In this document: positions 1 to 9,281 of the stretch, piece after piece
How the letters are laid out: each line of letters starts with the position of its first letter
How positions within the stretch are numbered: position 1 is the first letter of the stretch
From: Paraneptunicella aestuarii
GTDB lineage: Bacteria; Pseudomonadota; Gammaproteobacteria; Enterobacterales; Alteromonadaceae
Direction: 5' to 3'
DNA: 64,000 nucleotides
Assembly: GCF_019900845.1 (NCBI RefSeq)
Contig: NZ_CP074570.1
Coordinates: forward strand, 4,278,001-4,342,000
Translations under genes and position numbers: made by a program
Notes under the pieces: generated by a model
Database searches by the model: none
Told to the model about the DNA's origin: nothing
Seen by the model: only the letters and a program-made list of their open reading frames with translations

Positions 1-807
1 GAGTTCATCACGCTTATGCAAAATATTGAGTGGCATGAATGCCATACCAAAATCGTGAACATAACATGCGACCAATAACTGATCGTTATCGATAGGCTCA
101 CCAGCCAGTTTATTGATAAACAAGGCCAACTTGGCAATTCGATCTCCACGTCCTTCCCAATACATCGAGCGACGCTCAATAGGTTTCATTAACTCTCGGA
201 AGAAGCGAATATCTATTTGTTTATCTTCACTGATTTCGTTTGGAATGCCGATATCTGAAAGCGGATCAGGCTTTTGAGAGCCATTACCAGACGGGCTTTC
301 GCTGCCCCTACCTTCACCGTGTTCATCAGACTGAGCATCCAGAGAAGGATCAAGCAACAAAACACACTCTTTCAGTAATTTCTCATGCTGGTCAGCATTG
401 TCAGGCTTAATACGATTTATATGCTTAACCAAATGCTTGAACAGCTCGTCGTCATACTGAGCTGAACCAGTATTAATGCAACTTTCAACGAAGATTTTAA
501 CGCGATCCATACTTAACAGAACCAGATCACTCATGGTACTGGTGTAATTGATTTGACCATTACGCAAAAAGTCGAGCAAATCTTCAACATGCTGCAACAA
601 GGGAATAAGTGGCGAGAAATTCACCATTCCCAAATCACCTTTAATAGTGTGAATCGAACGGAACAAAGCGCGCTGTAATTCGTTGTCTTGCGGATTCTCT
701 TCCAGATCAATTAATGTCTGTTCGCTTTCTTCGTACAGTTCATTGATCTCTTCAAGCAAATCACCAAGAATTTCGTCGTCTAAGTCTTCGTGTTCAAAGG
801 TCTGCAT
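1..807 (-). CDS. Hpt + HD/HD-GYP-like signalling protein, C-terminus cut by window edge
   Basis: The reading frame starts at ATG 805-807 and stays open to base 1, so only the first 269 residues are visible. Residues 1 to about 110 form an acidic helical Hpt-like domain with the phosphorylatable His in the motif SIHTIKGDLG (His53). A low-complexity Ser/Gly/Asp linker follows at about 150-185. The last visible residues begin an HD domain (VHDFGMAFMP), as in HD-GYP phosphodiesterases. The usual Lys after HDxG is Met here, so catalytic status is open. GAGG lies shortly upstream of the start. It probably couples a phosphorelay to cyclic-di-GMP turnover; that role is inferred from domain order alone. 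Confidence 0.8.
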   Translation of the reverse strand, partial: MQTFEHEDLDDEILGDLLEEINELYEESEQTLIDLEENPQDNELQRALFRSIHTIKGDLGMVNFSPLIPLLQHVEDLLDFLRNGQINYTSTMSDLVLLSMDRVKIFVESCINTGSAQYDDELFKHLVKHINRIKPDNADQHEKLLKECVLLLDPSLDAQSDEHGEGRGSESPSGNGSQKPDPLSDIGIPNEISEDKQIDIRFFRELMKPIERRSMYWEGRGDRIAKLALFINKLAGEPIDNDQLLVACYVHDFGMAFMPLNILHKRDEL

Positions 808-1177
808 GTGTCCAATTGCCCTCAATTAAATGACCTGTAATATCACTAGCGGATAATAGTACGCTCAATGATGCTCGTACCTAGTCGGACTTGTAAATAT
901 GATTATAGGGGAAGCGGGATCAATATGCACTCAAGGTTCATTGACTCGCTCACCACTATGATAGCGTATAAATGTCATCGATTCAGAATCTAATACGCCT
1001 TAATATTTTACCTTATCAATATTCCCGAAACCGAGTTAATAAGACAACAATTTTCAATCGATTTTACGATTGAAAATGTATTGAGTCGTGTTGAGACAAA
1101 ATAGCACGATTCAGAATGTTCGGTTCGAGCAGAACCTTATGTATATCAGATGGAAGACAAATTTACGAAAAAAATAC
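808..1177. other. 370-bp intergenic region between the Hpt/HD gene and the foldase gene
   Basis: No convincing reading frame was found. It should hold the promoter of the leftward Hpt/HD gene. It contains one clear hairpin at 1050-1077, listed separately. Confidence 0.5.
1050..1077 (-). terminator. Hairpin downstream of the lipase-foldase operon
   Basis: ATTTTCAATCG and CGATTGAAAAT form an 11-bp perfect stem around a 6-nt loop. It lies about 100 bp past the foldase stop codon. Only a T-rich, not a pure-T, tract follows on the minus strand, so it could be a weak terminator or an mRNA 3' stabiliser. Confidence 0.4.
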
Positions 1178-2164
1178 TTATTGTCCAGCAGATAAAAGCT
1201 TGGGGTTACGTAAAAACACATCAAGGCGTTTTTGTTCCTGGGCTGTAAACCCTTCCTCTCGCAATGCCTGTATTTGTTGCGCTTGCTGTTCAGGTGTGAG
1301 CGATGTATCGGCATCAATGCGTTGCATTTGTTGTTTAAAATCAGAAACCCGTTGCTGCCATTGATCAGCATTATCCAATGTTGCAGACAATCGTTGTGCC
1401 GCTTCTTCACCATATTCAGCACTTAAACGTGCTAAACGTTGTTCTTTGGTTAGTGACTTAGCTTCTTGCTTCAAGGTTTGTAATTTGCGGATCTCCATAG
1501 AAGGCTGCAGCGCCTCGCGGGCAGATTCAGATAACTGAGCAATGTTCTGCTGCAAAAGTTGTTGTTTTTGTTCTGGTGTTAAATCTTTGTCTTGTTGAAT
1601 ACGCAGCCTTGCCAAAGCCATTTCATCATATTCATTTTGTTCTGAGAATAATGCTTGAATTTCCTCGGCAGAAAAGTAATCCAGACGTAATTGCTGCATG
1701 GCATAAAGAACATCCGACATATGATCAGCACTAAATATTCGCTCATGATCCAGCGATTTAATCTCTGACAAGGCATCCTTGTACTGCACATATCGAGTGA
1801 AAACATCTTGCAGAATGTCGGAGGCTTCTGAGTCATAACCATTTTGCATAGCCCACTCATGTAATGCCTTGAGCATAAGGGTCTGATTACGTTCTTCATT
1901 ACCAGCAATGATTTCATCGAACAGCACCAAAGTCTCCGCAGACAGTTGGTATGCTTTGCTTTCACCTTGAATAAGTTGGTTTGGATTTTCTATGTACTTA
2001 TGCTCAGAGGATACACTTACTGCATCATTGCTGTTCGCGTCCATTTGCTTAGTGGTTTGTCTCTCATGGGAAGTGGATTCATCCGGCTTAAAATTCCAGT
2101 AACCTGTTGCAACCAAAGCGAGTAAAACGATGGGCAGCCATACTCTCCTGACAAACTTCCTCAT
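1178..2164 (-). CDS. lif: Lipase-specific foldase (lipase chaperone, Lif/LipB family)
   Basis: This 328-residue protein has one N-terminal membrane anchor (about residues 8-24), a polar linker and a long helical domain rich in Gln, Glu and Arg. That layout is typical of inner-membrane foldases that fold secreted lipases in the periplasm. Family-like stretches include LRLDYFSAEEIQALF, ALARLRIQQDKDLTPEQKQ and a C-terminal EEGFTAQEQKRL. The ATG at 2164 is preferred over an upstream TTG because GGAG lies six bases before it. It sits directly downstream of the lipase gene in the same direction, as expected for a dedicated chaperone-client pair. Confidence 0.88.
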   Translation of the reverse strand: MRKFVRRVWLPIVLLALVATGYWNFKPDESTSHERQTTKQMDANSNDAVSVSSEHKYIENPNQLIQGESKAYQLSAETLVLFDEIIAGNEERNQTLMLKALHEWAMQNGYDSEASDILQDVFTRYVQYKDALSEIKSLDHERIFSADHMSDVLYAMQQLRLDYFSAEEIQALFSEQNEYDEMALARLRIQQDKDLTPEQKQQLLQQNIAQLSESAREALQPSMEIRKLQTLKQEAKSLTKEQRLARLSAEYGEEAAQRLSATLDNADQWQQRVSDFKQQMQRIDADTSLTPEQQAQQIQALREEGFTAQEQKRLDVFLRNPKLLSAGQ

Positions 2165-2202
2165 GACAAACTCCAAAGACTAAAGGCAAAAATGAAGAAA
2201 GG

Positions 2203-2240
2203 AAGAAGCACCCTGCCAGCGAACTAACAAAGTGCTTCTT
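2203..2240 (-). terminator. Inverted repeat between lipase and foldase genes (possible attenuator)
   Basis: A 9-bp perfect stem (AAGAAGCAC / GTGCTTCTT) lies in the 96-bp gap between the lipase stop and the foldase start. On the minus strand it is followed by a pyrimidine-rich tract with a T5 run a few bases later. It could lower foldase expression relative to lipase; this is inferred. Confidence 0.35.
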
Positions 2241-2260
2241 TGCACGTGAGAATCGGTAGA

Positions 2261-3181
2261 TTACAGACCTTTGTTTTTCAGTCTGTTAGCGTGGCTTCTA
2301 AACACATTCTTAGGATCAGTTTCCCAAAGATCGGTAATACCAAATGTTTGGTTCACTTCGTCCAAATGGTTCATGTCGTAGTGATCATTAATCACTTTAC
2401 CCAAACGAGAGCTACAAGATGAAACCAAGCCATCATCAGCACCAGGAATAATCCAGGAAGTGATTTCCATGAATGGGTCAACAGGATCGAAAATATTGGT
2501 ATAAGGGTCTGCACCGCTCCATGAATAGTAATAGACACCATTTCCAGCTAATTCATCGCCCTGACCACAGTAATAGCTTGGAACACCCTCAGGGTAACGA
2601 CTGTTAAACTGAATCGTCCCTTGAGTTGTTAATGAGTTCAAAGCGGCAATAGTGTCGGTAGGTAATTCTGAGTGACCAGACAAGTATTCAATTAGATTGG
2701 TGAAGGCATTCACAACTGCGCCAATGATGTACTCAGAAAATGAACCTTCAGGAATAACGCCACGCATTGCGTCAGCAACTGGCGAGCCCCAGTTAACACC
2801 ACCAACAGAAGTCACAGAAGCTACCAACTCAGGTGCTACCGATGCAACATAACGAGATGTTGGGCTACCATGGCTATGGCCAATCAGGTTGACCTTTTTA
2901 GCACCTGTGATCGCCAAAATTTCGCGTACCTCTTGTAGAAGTTGCTCACCGCGAACCTCTGAACTGTTACCAGCAGATACGCTAGTAACAAAGACTTTCG
3001 CACCATCCTTGCTAAGAGCTTGAGGAATTCCATAGAAGTAATCAATTCCAAGAATATCATCAAAGCCAAACAATCCATGTACCAAAACGATAGGGTATTT
3101 AGTTTGGGTGTAGGTTCCAGCATTAACGGTTGATGCAAGACACATCAGTAATACTGCGAACAGCTTGACACAATGTTTCAT
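2261..3181 (-). CDS. lipA: Secreted triacylglycerol lipase, foldase-dependent type (family I)
   Basis: The predicted protein is 306 residues with a signal peptide (about 1-21, ending STVNA). The mature part opens with YPIVLVHGLFGFDD, the oxyanion loop of Pseudomonas/Vibrio-type lipases. The nucleophile is in GHSHG (Ser103). Candidate acid and base residues lie in the C-terminal segment containing PGADDGLVSS and HYDMNHLDEV, and two Cys (YYCGQ and SSCSS) could form the family's disulfide. ATG 3181 is chosen because GGAG sits 8 nt upstream and a signal peptide follows; the longer frame adds an implausible leader. The enzyme should hydrolyse long-chain acylglycerols outside the cell after folding by the adjacent Lif protein and type II secretion. 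Confidence 0.93.
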   Translation of the reverse strand: MKHCVKLFAVLLMCLASTVNAGTYTQTKYPIVLVHGLFGFDDILGIDYFYGIPQALSKDGAKVFVTSVSAGNSSEVRGEQLLQEVREILAITGAKKVNLIGHSHGSPTSRYVASVAPELVASVTSVGGVNWGSPVADAMRGVIPEGSFSEYIIGAVVNAFTNLIEYLSGHSELPTDTIAALNSLTTQGTIQFNSRYPEGVPSYYCGQGDELAGNGVYYYSWSGADPYTNIFDPVDPFMEITSWIIPGADDGLVSSCSSRLGKVINDHYDMNHLDEVNQTFGITDLWETDPKNVFRSHANRLKNKGL

Positions 3182-3292
3182 AAGGATGCTCCAAATTAGC
3201 AGTGGGTAAATTGGTAACCTGCGACACATCTTTCATTATTATCACTTCATAGGGTCGAGATGAGTTAACTGGTTAATATTCAATCGCGGTAA

Positions 3293-3322
3293 ATATTATT
3301 CTGGTCTGACCAGTATAGTCAA
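3293..3322 (-). promoter_or_regulatory. Lipase promoter with a FadR/PdhR-like palindromic operator in its spacer
   Basis: On the minus strand TTGACT (3322-3317) and TAATAT (3298-3293) form a sigma-70-like promoter with an 18-bp spacer; reading ATAATA instead gives 17. The spacer contains the perfect palindrome CTGGTCTGACCAG (3301-3313). It has the TGGT-N3-ACCA core bound by GntR regulators of the FadR/PdhR/LldR group. FadR is the attractive candidate because the downstream gene makes free fatty acids. Confidence 0.55.
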
Positions 3323-3516
3323 CACCCAATTTTCATTTTTTTGATCTTTTATTAACTTCTTTAACATTTGCCGAGGTGATGTATTTAACCAAAGCTAAAT
3401 TAAGTCCAGCCTTTGAGCAGACGAACCCAAACACTCGATCAAGAAGGTCGCGCCAACCAGAAAAGCAAGATACACTTGCCAACATTCCTCCTTTCCAACC
3501 AAGGAACACTAGCCTT

Positions 3517-3870
3517 ATGAGTACGTTTGATGCCACACCAGACTGGTATGAATTTAACAGTGAAACCGTTGACGCTTTATTAGCTGACGGCAGCAACCCA
3601 ACACTTCCGCATACCATTGAATATCATTTGGCTGGAAAAGACTTCGACAAACTGGAAAAAGCCGCTGTCGATTTATTCAAAGCCGGGTTTGAAGTGAGTG
3701 ACGCAGAAGAACTGCAACTTGACGATGGCAGCAATATCTTCAGCTTCGATGCCATCAAAGAAATGAAGCTGGATTTGGATACTCTCAACAAAGACACCAA
3801 ATTCCTGCTTGAAATCGCAGAGAAACATGGCGTGTTTTACGACGGTTGGGGCACTTACTTCGTTGAATAA
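3517..3870 (+). CDS. rraB: Regulator of ribonuclease E activity B
   Basis: The 117-residue product matches RraB along its length: an N-terminal LLADGSNP, TIEYHLAGKDFDKLEKAAVD, GFEVSDAEEL and the signature C-terminal YDGWGTYF. RraB binds RNase E and modulates mRNA decay in gammaproteobacteria. The open frame extends upstream to 3376, but the family alignment and an AAGGA motif support ATG 3517. It lacks the long acidic tail that E. coli RraB carries after the YDGWGTYF motif. It is divergent from the lipase operon and 23 bp ahead of the SpmA/B-like gene. Confidence 0.92.
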   Translation: MSTFDATPDWYEFNSETVDALLADGSNPTLPHTIEYHLAGKDFDKLEKAAVDLFKAGFEVSDAEELQLDDGSNIFSFDAIKEMKLDLDTLNKDTKFLLEIAEKHGVFYDGWGTYFVE

Positions 3871-3893
3871 TCAGGTTTATTGAGTCACCAACC

Positions 3894-5123
3894 GTGCTGA
3901 ACCGAATCTGGTTGTCATTCTTTTTTATCGCTGCCATATCAGCGCTATATCAATGGCTATGGCTCGGTAATCAGGCCATTTTTACTGACCTGATCCAAGC
4001 CATGTTTGATATGAGTAAAGTCAGCGTCGATATTGCTATCGGCCTGGTTGGTGCGCTTAGTTTATGGCTCGGTATTTTTAAAATTGCTGAACACAATGGC
4101 TGGATCGGCAAAATTGCCACTTGGCTTACCCCTCTGTTTCGTCGCCTGATGCCAGAAATTCCCGCCAAGCATCCGGCAATTGGCTCTATTACTATGAATT
4201 TATCCGCCAATGTTTTGGGCTTAGATAATGCCGCAACGCCTTTGGGAATTAAGGCAATGCAAGACTTGCAGAGTCTGAATAAAACCCCTGAATTTGCCAG
4301 CAACGCTCAAATTCTATTTTTGGTGCTAAACACGTCATCTGTCACCCTGTTTCCCATTTTTGTTTTTGTCTACAGAGCTCAGCAAGGTGCCGCCATACCG
4401 ACAGATGTGTTTTTACCAATATTAATCACGACAAGCTGCTCTTCCATCGCAGGTTTGCTCGCTGTTGCCGCAGTTCAACGCATCAATTTGTTTAATCAGG
4501 TCATTTTGCTCTACGCCACCTTAGCCTTTGCGGTTCTGGGTGGCTTGCTGTTGTACTTCGTGACCTTGCCGGCAGCCTTAGTAGGGGAACAATCGGCATT
4601 ACTGGCAAACATTCTGATCTTCTTTTTTATCGTCGGAGTGTTATTCAGTGCCTATCGACAGAAATTAGACGCCTATAGCTTGTTTATCGAAGGAGCCAAA
4701 GAAGGATTCAAACAAGCCGTTTTTTTGATTCCTTACTTACTGGCAATGCTGGTGGCTATTGGTGTACTACGCGCCAGTGGGAGTATCGATCTTTTTGTTG
4801 CTGGCATAGCAAAACTGTTCGCCGCCTTGGGTATGAATACCAACTTTGTCGACGCTTTGCCGACAGCTATCATGAAGCCTTTGTCTGGCAGTGGTGCAAG
4901 AGCCATGATGGTAGAAACCATGCAAGTGCATGGCGCTGATTCATTTGCAGGTCGCTTAGCGTCAATTTTTCAAGGCTCAACAGAAACCACCTTTTACGTA
5001 CTCGCGGTGTATTTTGGCGCGGTGGGAATTAAGCATAGTCGTCATGCGATACCCTGCGCTCTTGTTGCTGACGTAACAGCCATTGTCGCTGGCACGACTA
5101 TCGCCTATATTTTCTTTAGCTAA
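3894..5123 (+). CDS. SpmA/SpmB-like fused nucleoside-recognition (Gate) domain membrane protein
   Basis: This is a 409-residue polytopic membrane protein with about ten hydrophobic segments. The first half contains NLSANVLGLDNAATPLGIKAM, very like SpmA. The second half contains KEGFKQAVFLIPYLLAMLVAIGVLRASGS and PLSGSGARAMMVE, like SpmB. In endospore formers these are two separate spore maturation proteins; in Gram-negatives a single fused chain is common and its substrate is not established. The likely start is GTG 3894, shortly after rraB, suggesting co-transcription. Confidence 0.82.
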   Translation: MLNRIWLSFFFIAAISALYQWLWLGNQAIFTDLIQAMFDMSKVSVDIAIGLVGALSLWLGIFKIAEHNGWIGKIATWLTPLFRRLMPEIPAKHPAIGSITMNLSANVLGLDNAATPLGIKAMQDLQSLNKTPEFASNAQILFLVLNTSSVTLFPIFVFVYRAQQGAAIPTDVFLPILITTSCSSIAGLLAVAAVQRINLFNQVILLYATLAFAVLGGLLLYFVTLPAALVGEQSALLANILIFFFIVGVLFSAYRQKLDAYSLFIEGAKEGFKQAVFLIPYLLAMLVAIGVLRASGSIDLFVAGIAKLFAALGMNTNFVDALPTAIMKPLSGSGARAMMVETMQVHGADSFAGRLASIFQGSTETTFYVLAVYFGAVGIKHSRHAIPCALVADVTAIVAGTTIAYIFFS

Positions 5124-5182
5124 TCAAGCCACTTTTTTCTATTCAGGTTGTATCTACCTTAACCATCATATGGGACATCAAT

Positions 5183-6040
5183 ATGCATTCCAGAATGTTA
5201 AGTAGTACCTTTTTAATGTATTTAGGCTTAATGCTGACCGCCTGTGACTCCGTTTCGAAATCGCAAGAACAGACAACTTCAACGGCCAGCAACAATGTAC
5301 AAGTGCTGGAAAATGTCCTGACGATCCCACAACTCAACAGATCCAGAACAATTCGTCTGTATTTACCGCCCGACTATGAACAAAGCAATGTACACTACCC
5401 TGTCGTTTACATGCACGACGGACAGAATTTGTTCGACAATAGCACCGCTCCCTACGGTGAATGGCAGATAGACGAAAGTCTGAATGAGCTCGCCAGAGAC
5501 AGTCAATTCAATATTATCGTTGTAGGAATAGACAACGGCGGTGACGACTATCGACTACACGAATTAAGCCCTTGGGAAAATAAAGAGTACGGCAAAGCTG
5601 AAGGCGAAGAATATGCAGAATTTATTGTTAAAACCCTGAAACCCTATATTGACCAGCGCTATCGAACCTTACCAGAAAGAGAAAATACTGCGATATTCGG
5701 CAGCTCTATGGGTGGGCTGATATCACATTATCTGGCTTTCAATTATCCAGAAGTGTTTGGCAAAGTTGGCATTCTCTCACCTTCATATTGGTATTCTGAG
5801 CAAGTATTCGACTTCACGTATTCTCATCAACCCGAGCAATCATTGGCAATTTATATGGCGACGGGCGCTAAAGAACCTGAGATAATGCGCGACAATCATC
5901 GCAAAATGTTGCGTGTATTCAGTGAAACAGGCAGTGATAACATCAACGTTAGAGCACACATTGTGGCCGAAGCTGACCATAATGAGAGTTTTTGGTCGAA
6001 CGAATTCAAACTCGGTATTCTGTGGCTGTTTCAAACCTGA
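5183..6040 (+). CDS. Alpha/beta-hydrolase esterase, predicted lipoprotein
   Basis: The 285-residue protein starts with a lipoprotein signal (MLTAC lipobox, Cys21). It continues as an esterase-D/Fes-like alpha/beta hydrolase: PVVYMHDGQNLFD near residues 73-85, the nucleophile motif GSSMG (Ser175) and a late His in EADHNESFW. Such enzymes cleave ester bonds of varied small molecules. Nothing nearby fixes the substrate, although the lipase genes 3 kb away hint at a lipolytic or cell-surface theme. It is 60 bp downstream of the SpmA/B-like gene on the same strand. Confidence 0.8.
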   Translation: MHSRMLSSTFLMYLGLMLTACDSVSKSQEQTTSTASNNVQVLENVLTIPQLNRSRTIRLYLPPDYEQSNVHYPVVYMHDGQNLFDNSTAPYGEWQIDESLNELARDSQFNIIVVGIDNGGDDYRLHELSPWENKEYGKAEGEEYAEFIVKTLKPYIDQRYRTLPERENTAIFGSSMGGLISHYLAFNYPEVFGKVGILSPSYWYSEQVFDFTYSHQPEQSLAIYMATGAKEPEIMRDNHRKMLRVFSETGSDNINVRAHIVAEADHNESFWSNEFKLGILWLFQT

Positions 6041-6256
6041 TAGAAATACATAACAATGAATGATAATTGGATTCAGCCTAACGGCATTTGATTAACATTT
6101 ATTGTTAATAAAGTATCTCTAATAAGACTAAATTTGCCTCTCACATAACGAAGCGGATTAATTTATTCTCAATATCCCGTTTGAGTTTGCTTAGGTTTTT
6201 GTAATAATTCATTCCATTGATATTTGAGTAATTTTTGCAAGGAAAAGGGTCGATCA

Positions 6257-7093
6257 GTGACTGCCAAGAAGTATGCCTCCAAAGTAAAAGAATCATTTGC
6301 CTTACCGGAAGTATGCGTAAGTATTCGCAATATGTTAGATAATCCTCAAACGGATGCCGATGATATTGCGGCGTTAATTTCACTCGATCCATCGTTGTGC
6401 TCAAAACTGCTTAAACTCGCCAATAGCGCACTATTCAGATTTCCTTCTCAAATCAGTTCTATCAGCAAAGCGATCAATATTATTGGTGGCGAAGCCCTGT
6501 ATATTCTGGTGATGTCGGAAACAGCAGCAAATGCTTACCAGCATTTCGCTAACGAAGTCGTCGACCTAAAGCGCTTCTGGAAACAAAGTGTGCTATGCGG
6601 GATCATGGCTCAAAATTTATGTAAAACACTCAGAGTGAGGGGCAGCGAACGCTTTTTCCTGATGGGGTTGCTGAATAACTTTGCCGAATTAGTGGTAGCC
6701 AAGCAATCTCCAACCATCGCCAAAACTTGCGAAGCAGAAATCAGCTCTGCCTTTCCCTGGCAATCGCAGAAAAAACACTTGGGATTTTACTACGCGGATT
6801 GCACAGCAGAAATCTTGAAGAACTGGCAACTACCGACTCAGCTTTATGAACCTCTGCATCATATTCACGATGCTCAGGCAGCGATTGATAATAAAGAAAT
6901 TGCGGTACTGTATTTGGCTTACAGAACTTCACTTAAAGTGACCTATCCAAAAGAATTGAGCAGACGTAATCCAATAGAAGGGCGAGTCATGGACGCCTAT
7001 GAATTGCTCTATGAAGATTTGGATGGCGTAATGAAACAAACCGAAATGGAAGCGAGAGAAATGCTACACCTGTTAAATCCAGGTTTGTTTTAA
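6257..7093 (+). CDS. HDOD-domain protein
   Basis: The 278-residue cytoplasmic protein carries an HDOD domain over most of its length: LPEVCVSIRNMLDNPQTDADDIAALISLDPSLCSKLLKLANSALF, then ISSISKAINIIGGEALYILVM. HDOD proteins resemble HD phosphohydrolases but lack the catalytic metal site and act in signalling, often of motility or biofilm. GTG 6257 is chosen because AAGGAAAAGGG lies just before it; a TTG at 6224 is possible. It precedes a diguanylate cyclase gene on the same strand. Confidence 0.82.
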   Translation: MTAKKYASKVKESFALPEVCVSIRNMLDNPQTDADDIAALISLDPSLCSKLLKLANSALFRFPSQISSISKAINIIGGEALYILVMSETAANAYQHFANEVVDLKRFWKQSVLCGIMAQNLCKTLRVRGSERFFLMGLLNNFAELVVAKQSPTIAKTCEAEISSAFPWQSQKKHLGFYYADCTAEILKNWQLPTQLYEPLHHIHDAQAAIDNKEIAVLYLAYRTSLKVTYPKELSRRNPIEGRVMDAYELLYEDLDGVMKQTEMEAREMLHLLNPGLF

Positions 7094-7349
7094 CAGGTTT
7101 GACCACTATCCAGCTTGGTATTTTCAGGCTTGATTTTCGAGTTATGATTTATCCAAGATAATAATAATTTATAAATTAAAAACAATAAGTTAAAGCTAAG
7201 ACTTATAGCGACCACTCGGCATTTACCAGCTTGGCGACAAAGCCAAGAAAAGCGGCATCAAAAGTATTACAATTAAAAAATGCTCGTTGTTTGTTTAACA
7301 ACATCCAACTTAACCATCACTTGGAGCAATCTTTCGGGAATTGGTACTT

Positions 7350-8486
7350 ATGAAGGATCCTCGTCTTGCCTCAGAAGAATTCCAGCGCCGTATTGACTTT
7401 GATTTTGTCAAACGAGCGATGCCGGGTCTTTTTATTTATGCGGTGGTTTGGCCTATTCTTTTTCTGGCAACGGGCTATCACGAGGTTGCCCCCCTATTTT
7501 GTTGGAGCATGGCTGGAGCTTTTACTTTCTTCAGTATCGCCAGATACACTTTGGCAATGACGACCAGAAAAGTTTATGACCTCTATCCAACATTCTGGCG
7601 TGTATCTCAATTTATCTGCACCTGTGCTCACGCCGCCTTGTGGAGTGTCTTGTTCTATCAAGCAAATCATTCACCCGATTTTGAAGCAATGGCAACCCCT
7701 ATTAATCTAACCACAGCAGGTATTGCCAGTGCATCATCGATAGCACTCATCCCTAAGCTTAGATTGACTCAAACCTATGTAATTATCACGCTGCTGCCTA
7801 CGGGAATGTTGACATTACTGGATCCAGAGCAATGGCATCTGGGTCTGATTGTTATCTTCTTCCTAATCTATATGCTTGTTGTTAACTATCGTATTTACAG
7901 AGAGTATTTAAGAGCTTTTAAAATCGAATGCTCATTGCAGGAAAAGCAAGACGAACTACGTAATATCAGCCAAACCGATTTCCTCACCAAAACCTACAAC
8001 CGATTATTTTTTAATGAATGCATTTCGCAGCAATGGTTTTTATCACAGCGCAATAAAAAGCAAATCGCATTACTGATGATCGACATTGATCACTTCAAGA
8101 TCATCAACGACAAGTACGGCCATATCTTTGGTGATGAATGCCTGGTTCACACTGCCAAAGTTATTCGCCATGTCGCCAAACGTCGCAGTGACATGGTGGT
8201 TCGATATGGTGGTGAGGAATTCGCCGTTATTCTGCCACAGACAGACATCATCGCTGCAACACGGATTGCTGAAGCGATCAGGGTTGCAATGGATACTACA
8301 GAGTTCAGCTTTGATAATATCACTATCACCATTACCGCCAGCGTCGGTGTTTGCGCCATGCTGCCCATCGGTAACGATTACAAAGTGTTACTTCAACAAG
8401 CTGATGACGCATTGTATAAAGCTAAAAACAATGGTCGGAATCGGGTTGAGATTTCAGATCTAAATCATGTTGAAGATATTCCTTGA
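7350..8486 (+). CDS. Membrane-bound diguanylate cyclase (GGDEF)
   Basis: The 378-residue product has an N-terminal half of about six hydrophobic segments (residues 25-180), a short coiled linker and a C-terminal GGDEF domain. The active-site motif is GGEEF (about 287-291). An inhibitory-site motif RRSD lies five residues before it, so product inhibition by c-di-GMP is likely. It should convert two GTP to cyclic-di-GMP at the inner membrane in response to an unknown signal. ATG 7350 follows a GGGA-type ribosome site. The 250-bp upstream gap contains a small hairpin (CTTGGC-GACAAA-GCCAAG). Confidence 0.9.
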   Translation: MKDPRLASEEFQRRIDFDFVKRAMPGLFIYAVVWPILFLATGYHEVAPLFCWSMAGAFTFFSIARYTLAMTTRKVYDLYPTFWRVSQFICTCAHAALWSVLFYQANHSPDFEAMATPINLTTAGIASASSIALIPKLRLTQTYVIITLLPTGMLTLLDPEQWHLGLIVIFFLIYMLVVNYRIYREYLRAFKIECSLQEKQDELRNISQTDFLTKTYNRLFFNECISQQWFLSQRNKKQIALLMIDIDHFKIINDKYGHIFGDECLVHTAKVIRHVAKRRSDMVVRYGGEEFAVILPQTDIIAATRIAEAIRVAMDTTEFSFDNITITITASVGVCAMLPIGNDYKVLLQQADDALYKAKNNGRNRVEISDLNHVEDIP

Positions 8487-8710
8487 GTCGTCACATCAAG
8501 GCACTCTGTTTTCAAAGTGTTTGATTGATCTCAAAACATGAGTGAGCAGGAAATGGCTCAATAACATAACAACTGATCAATTGAGATCACTTAACTAACG
8601 CATTAGAACGACAAAAAAGATTCAGGCAACATTCACGATTATTTTCCTAGCTTTACTATAATCAGTTGTCTGATTAACAAGTCGCATGTAAATGCCATAA
8701 AGGACTGGTT

Positions 8711-9259
8711 ATGAAAACGTTATTAGTTAAAGCAAGCATCGTTGCCTTATTTTGTTCATCTTTCGCATTCGCAGAAGATACCGAAAACAATGACAATAAG
8801 CCCGACAGGGTTCAAATCGAATGGCAAAATCCCAAAGACTACTCGGATGTTCGTCCCGCCAATCAGTCAGCAGTTCACTTTCGTGAACACACTTTTGAAG
8901 AAATCGACAAGCTTCTGGAAAAGCTGATGAAGAAACAGCCTGAAGGACAAACATTGAAAATGACGGTCACTGATCTGGATCTAGCCGGTAGAGTTTGGCC
9001 GGGTCATTTTGTGGGAATGGATACACCTAGCGATGTACGCATGGTGAAGCGTATTGATTTCCCATCCATGGATTTCTCTTATCAGCTACTCGATGCCAAT
9101 GGAAAAGTTATTCAGGAAGGTACTGAAGAAATTAAAGATATGTCATTTCAGGATAGATCAAGCCGTCGTTTCCAAAATGACACTCTCCATTATGAAAAGG
9201 TTATGATCCAAGACTGGTTTAACAAGGCATTTCTCAAAGACAAGTCAGAAGACGAATAG
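8711..9259 (+). CDS. DUF3016 periplasmic protein
   Basis: This 182-residue protein has a signal peptide (cleavage after AFA, about residue 21). The rest matches DUF3016 proteins of Alteromonadales: VQIEWQNPKDYSDVRP near the N-terminus, a central MTVTDLDLAGRV and an ending rich in charged residues. No biochemical function is established for the family. It stands alone and is followed by a good hairpin. Confidence 0.78.
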   Translation: MKTLLVKASIVALFCSSFAFAEDTENNDNKPDRVQIEWQNPKDYSDVRPANQSAVHFREHTFEEIDKLLEKLMKKQPEGQTLKMTVTDLDLAGRVWPGHFVGMDTPSDVRMVKRIDFPSMDFSYQLLDANGKVIQEGTEEIKDMSFQDRSSRRFQNDTLHYEKVMIQDWFNKAFLKDKSEDE

Positions 9260-9281
9260 TCCGACAATTATCAAATGCATC

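Noticed and set aside
7204..7340. Cyclic-di-GMP riboswitch before the diguanylate cyclase gene
   Set aside because: A CTTGGC-GACAAA-GCCAAG hairpin is present, but the conserved GEMM core and second helix could not be found.
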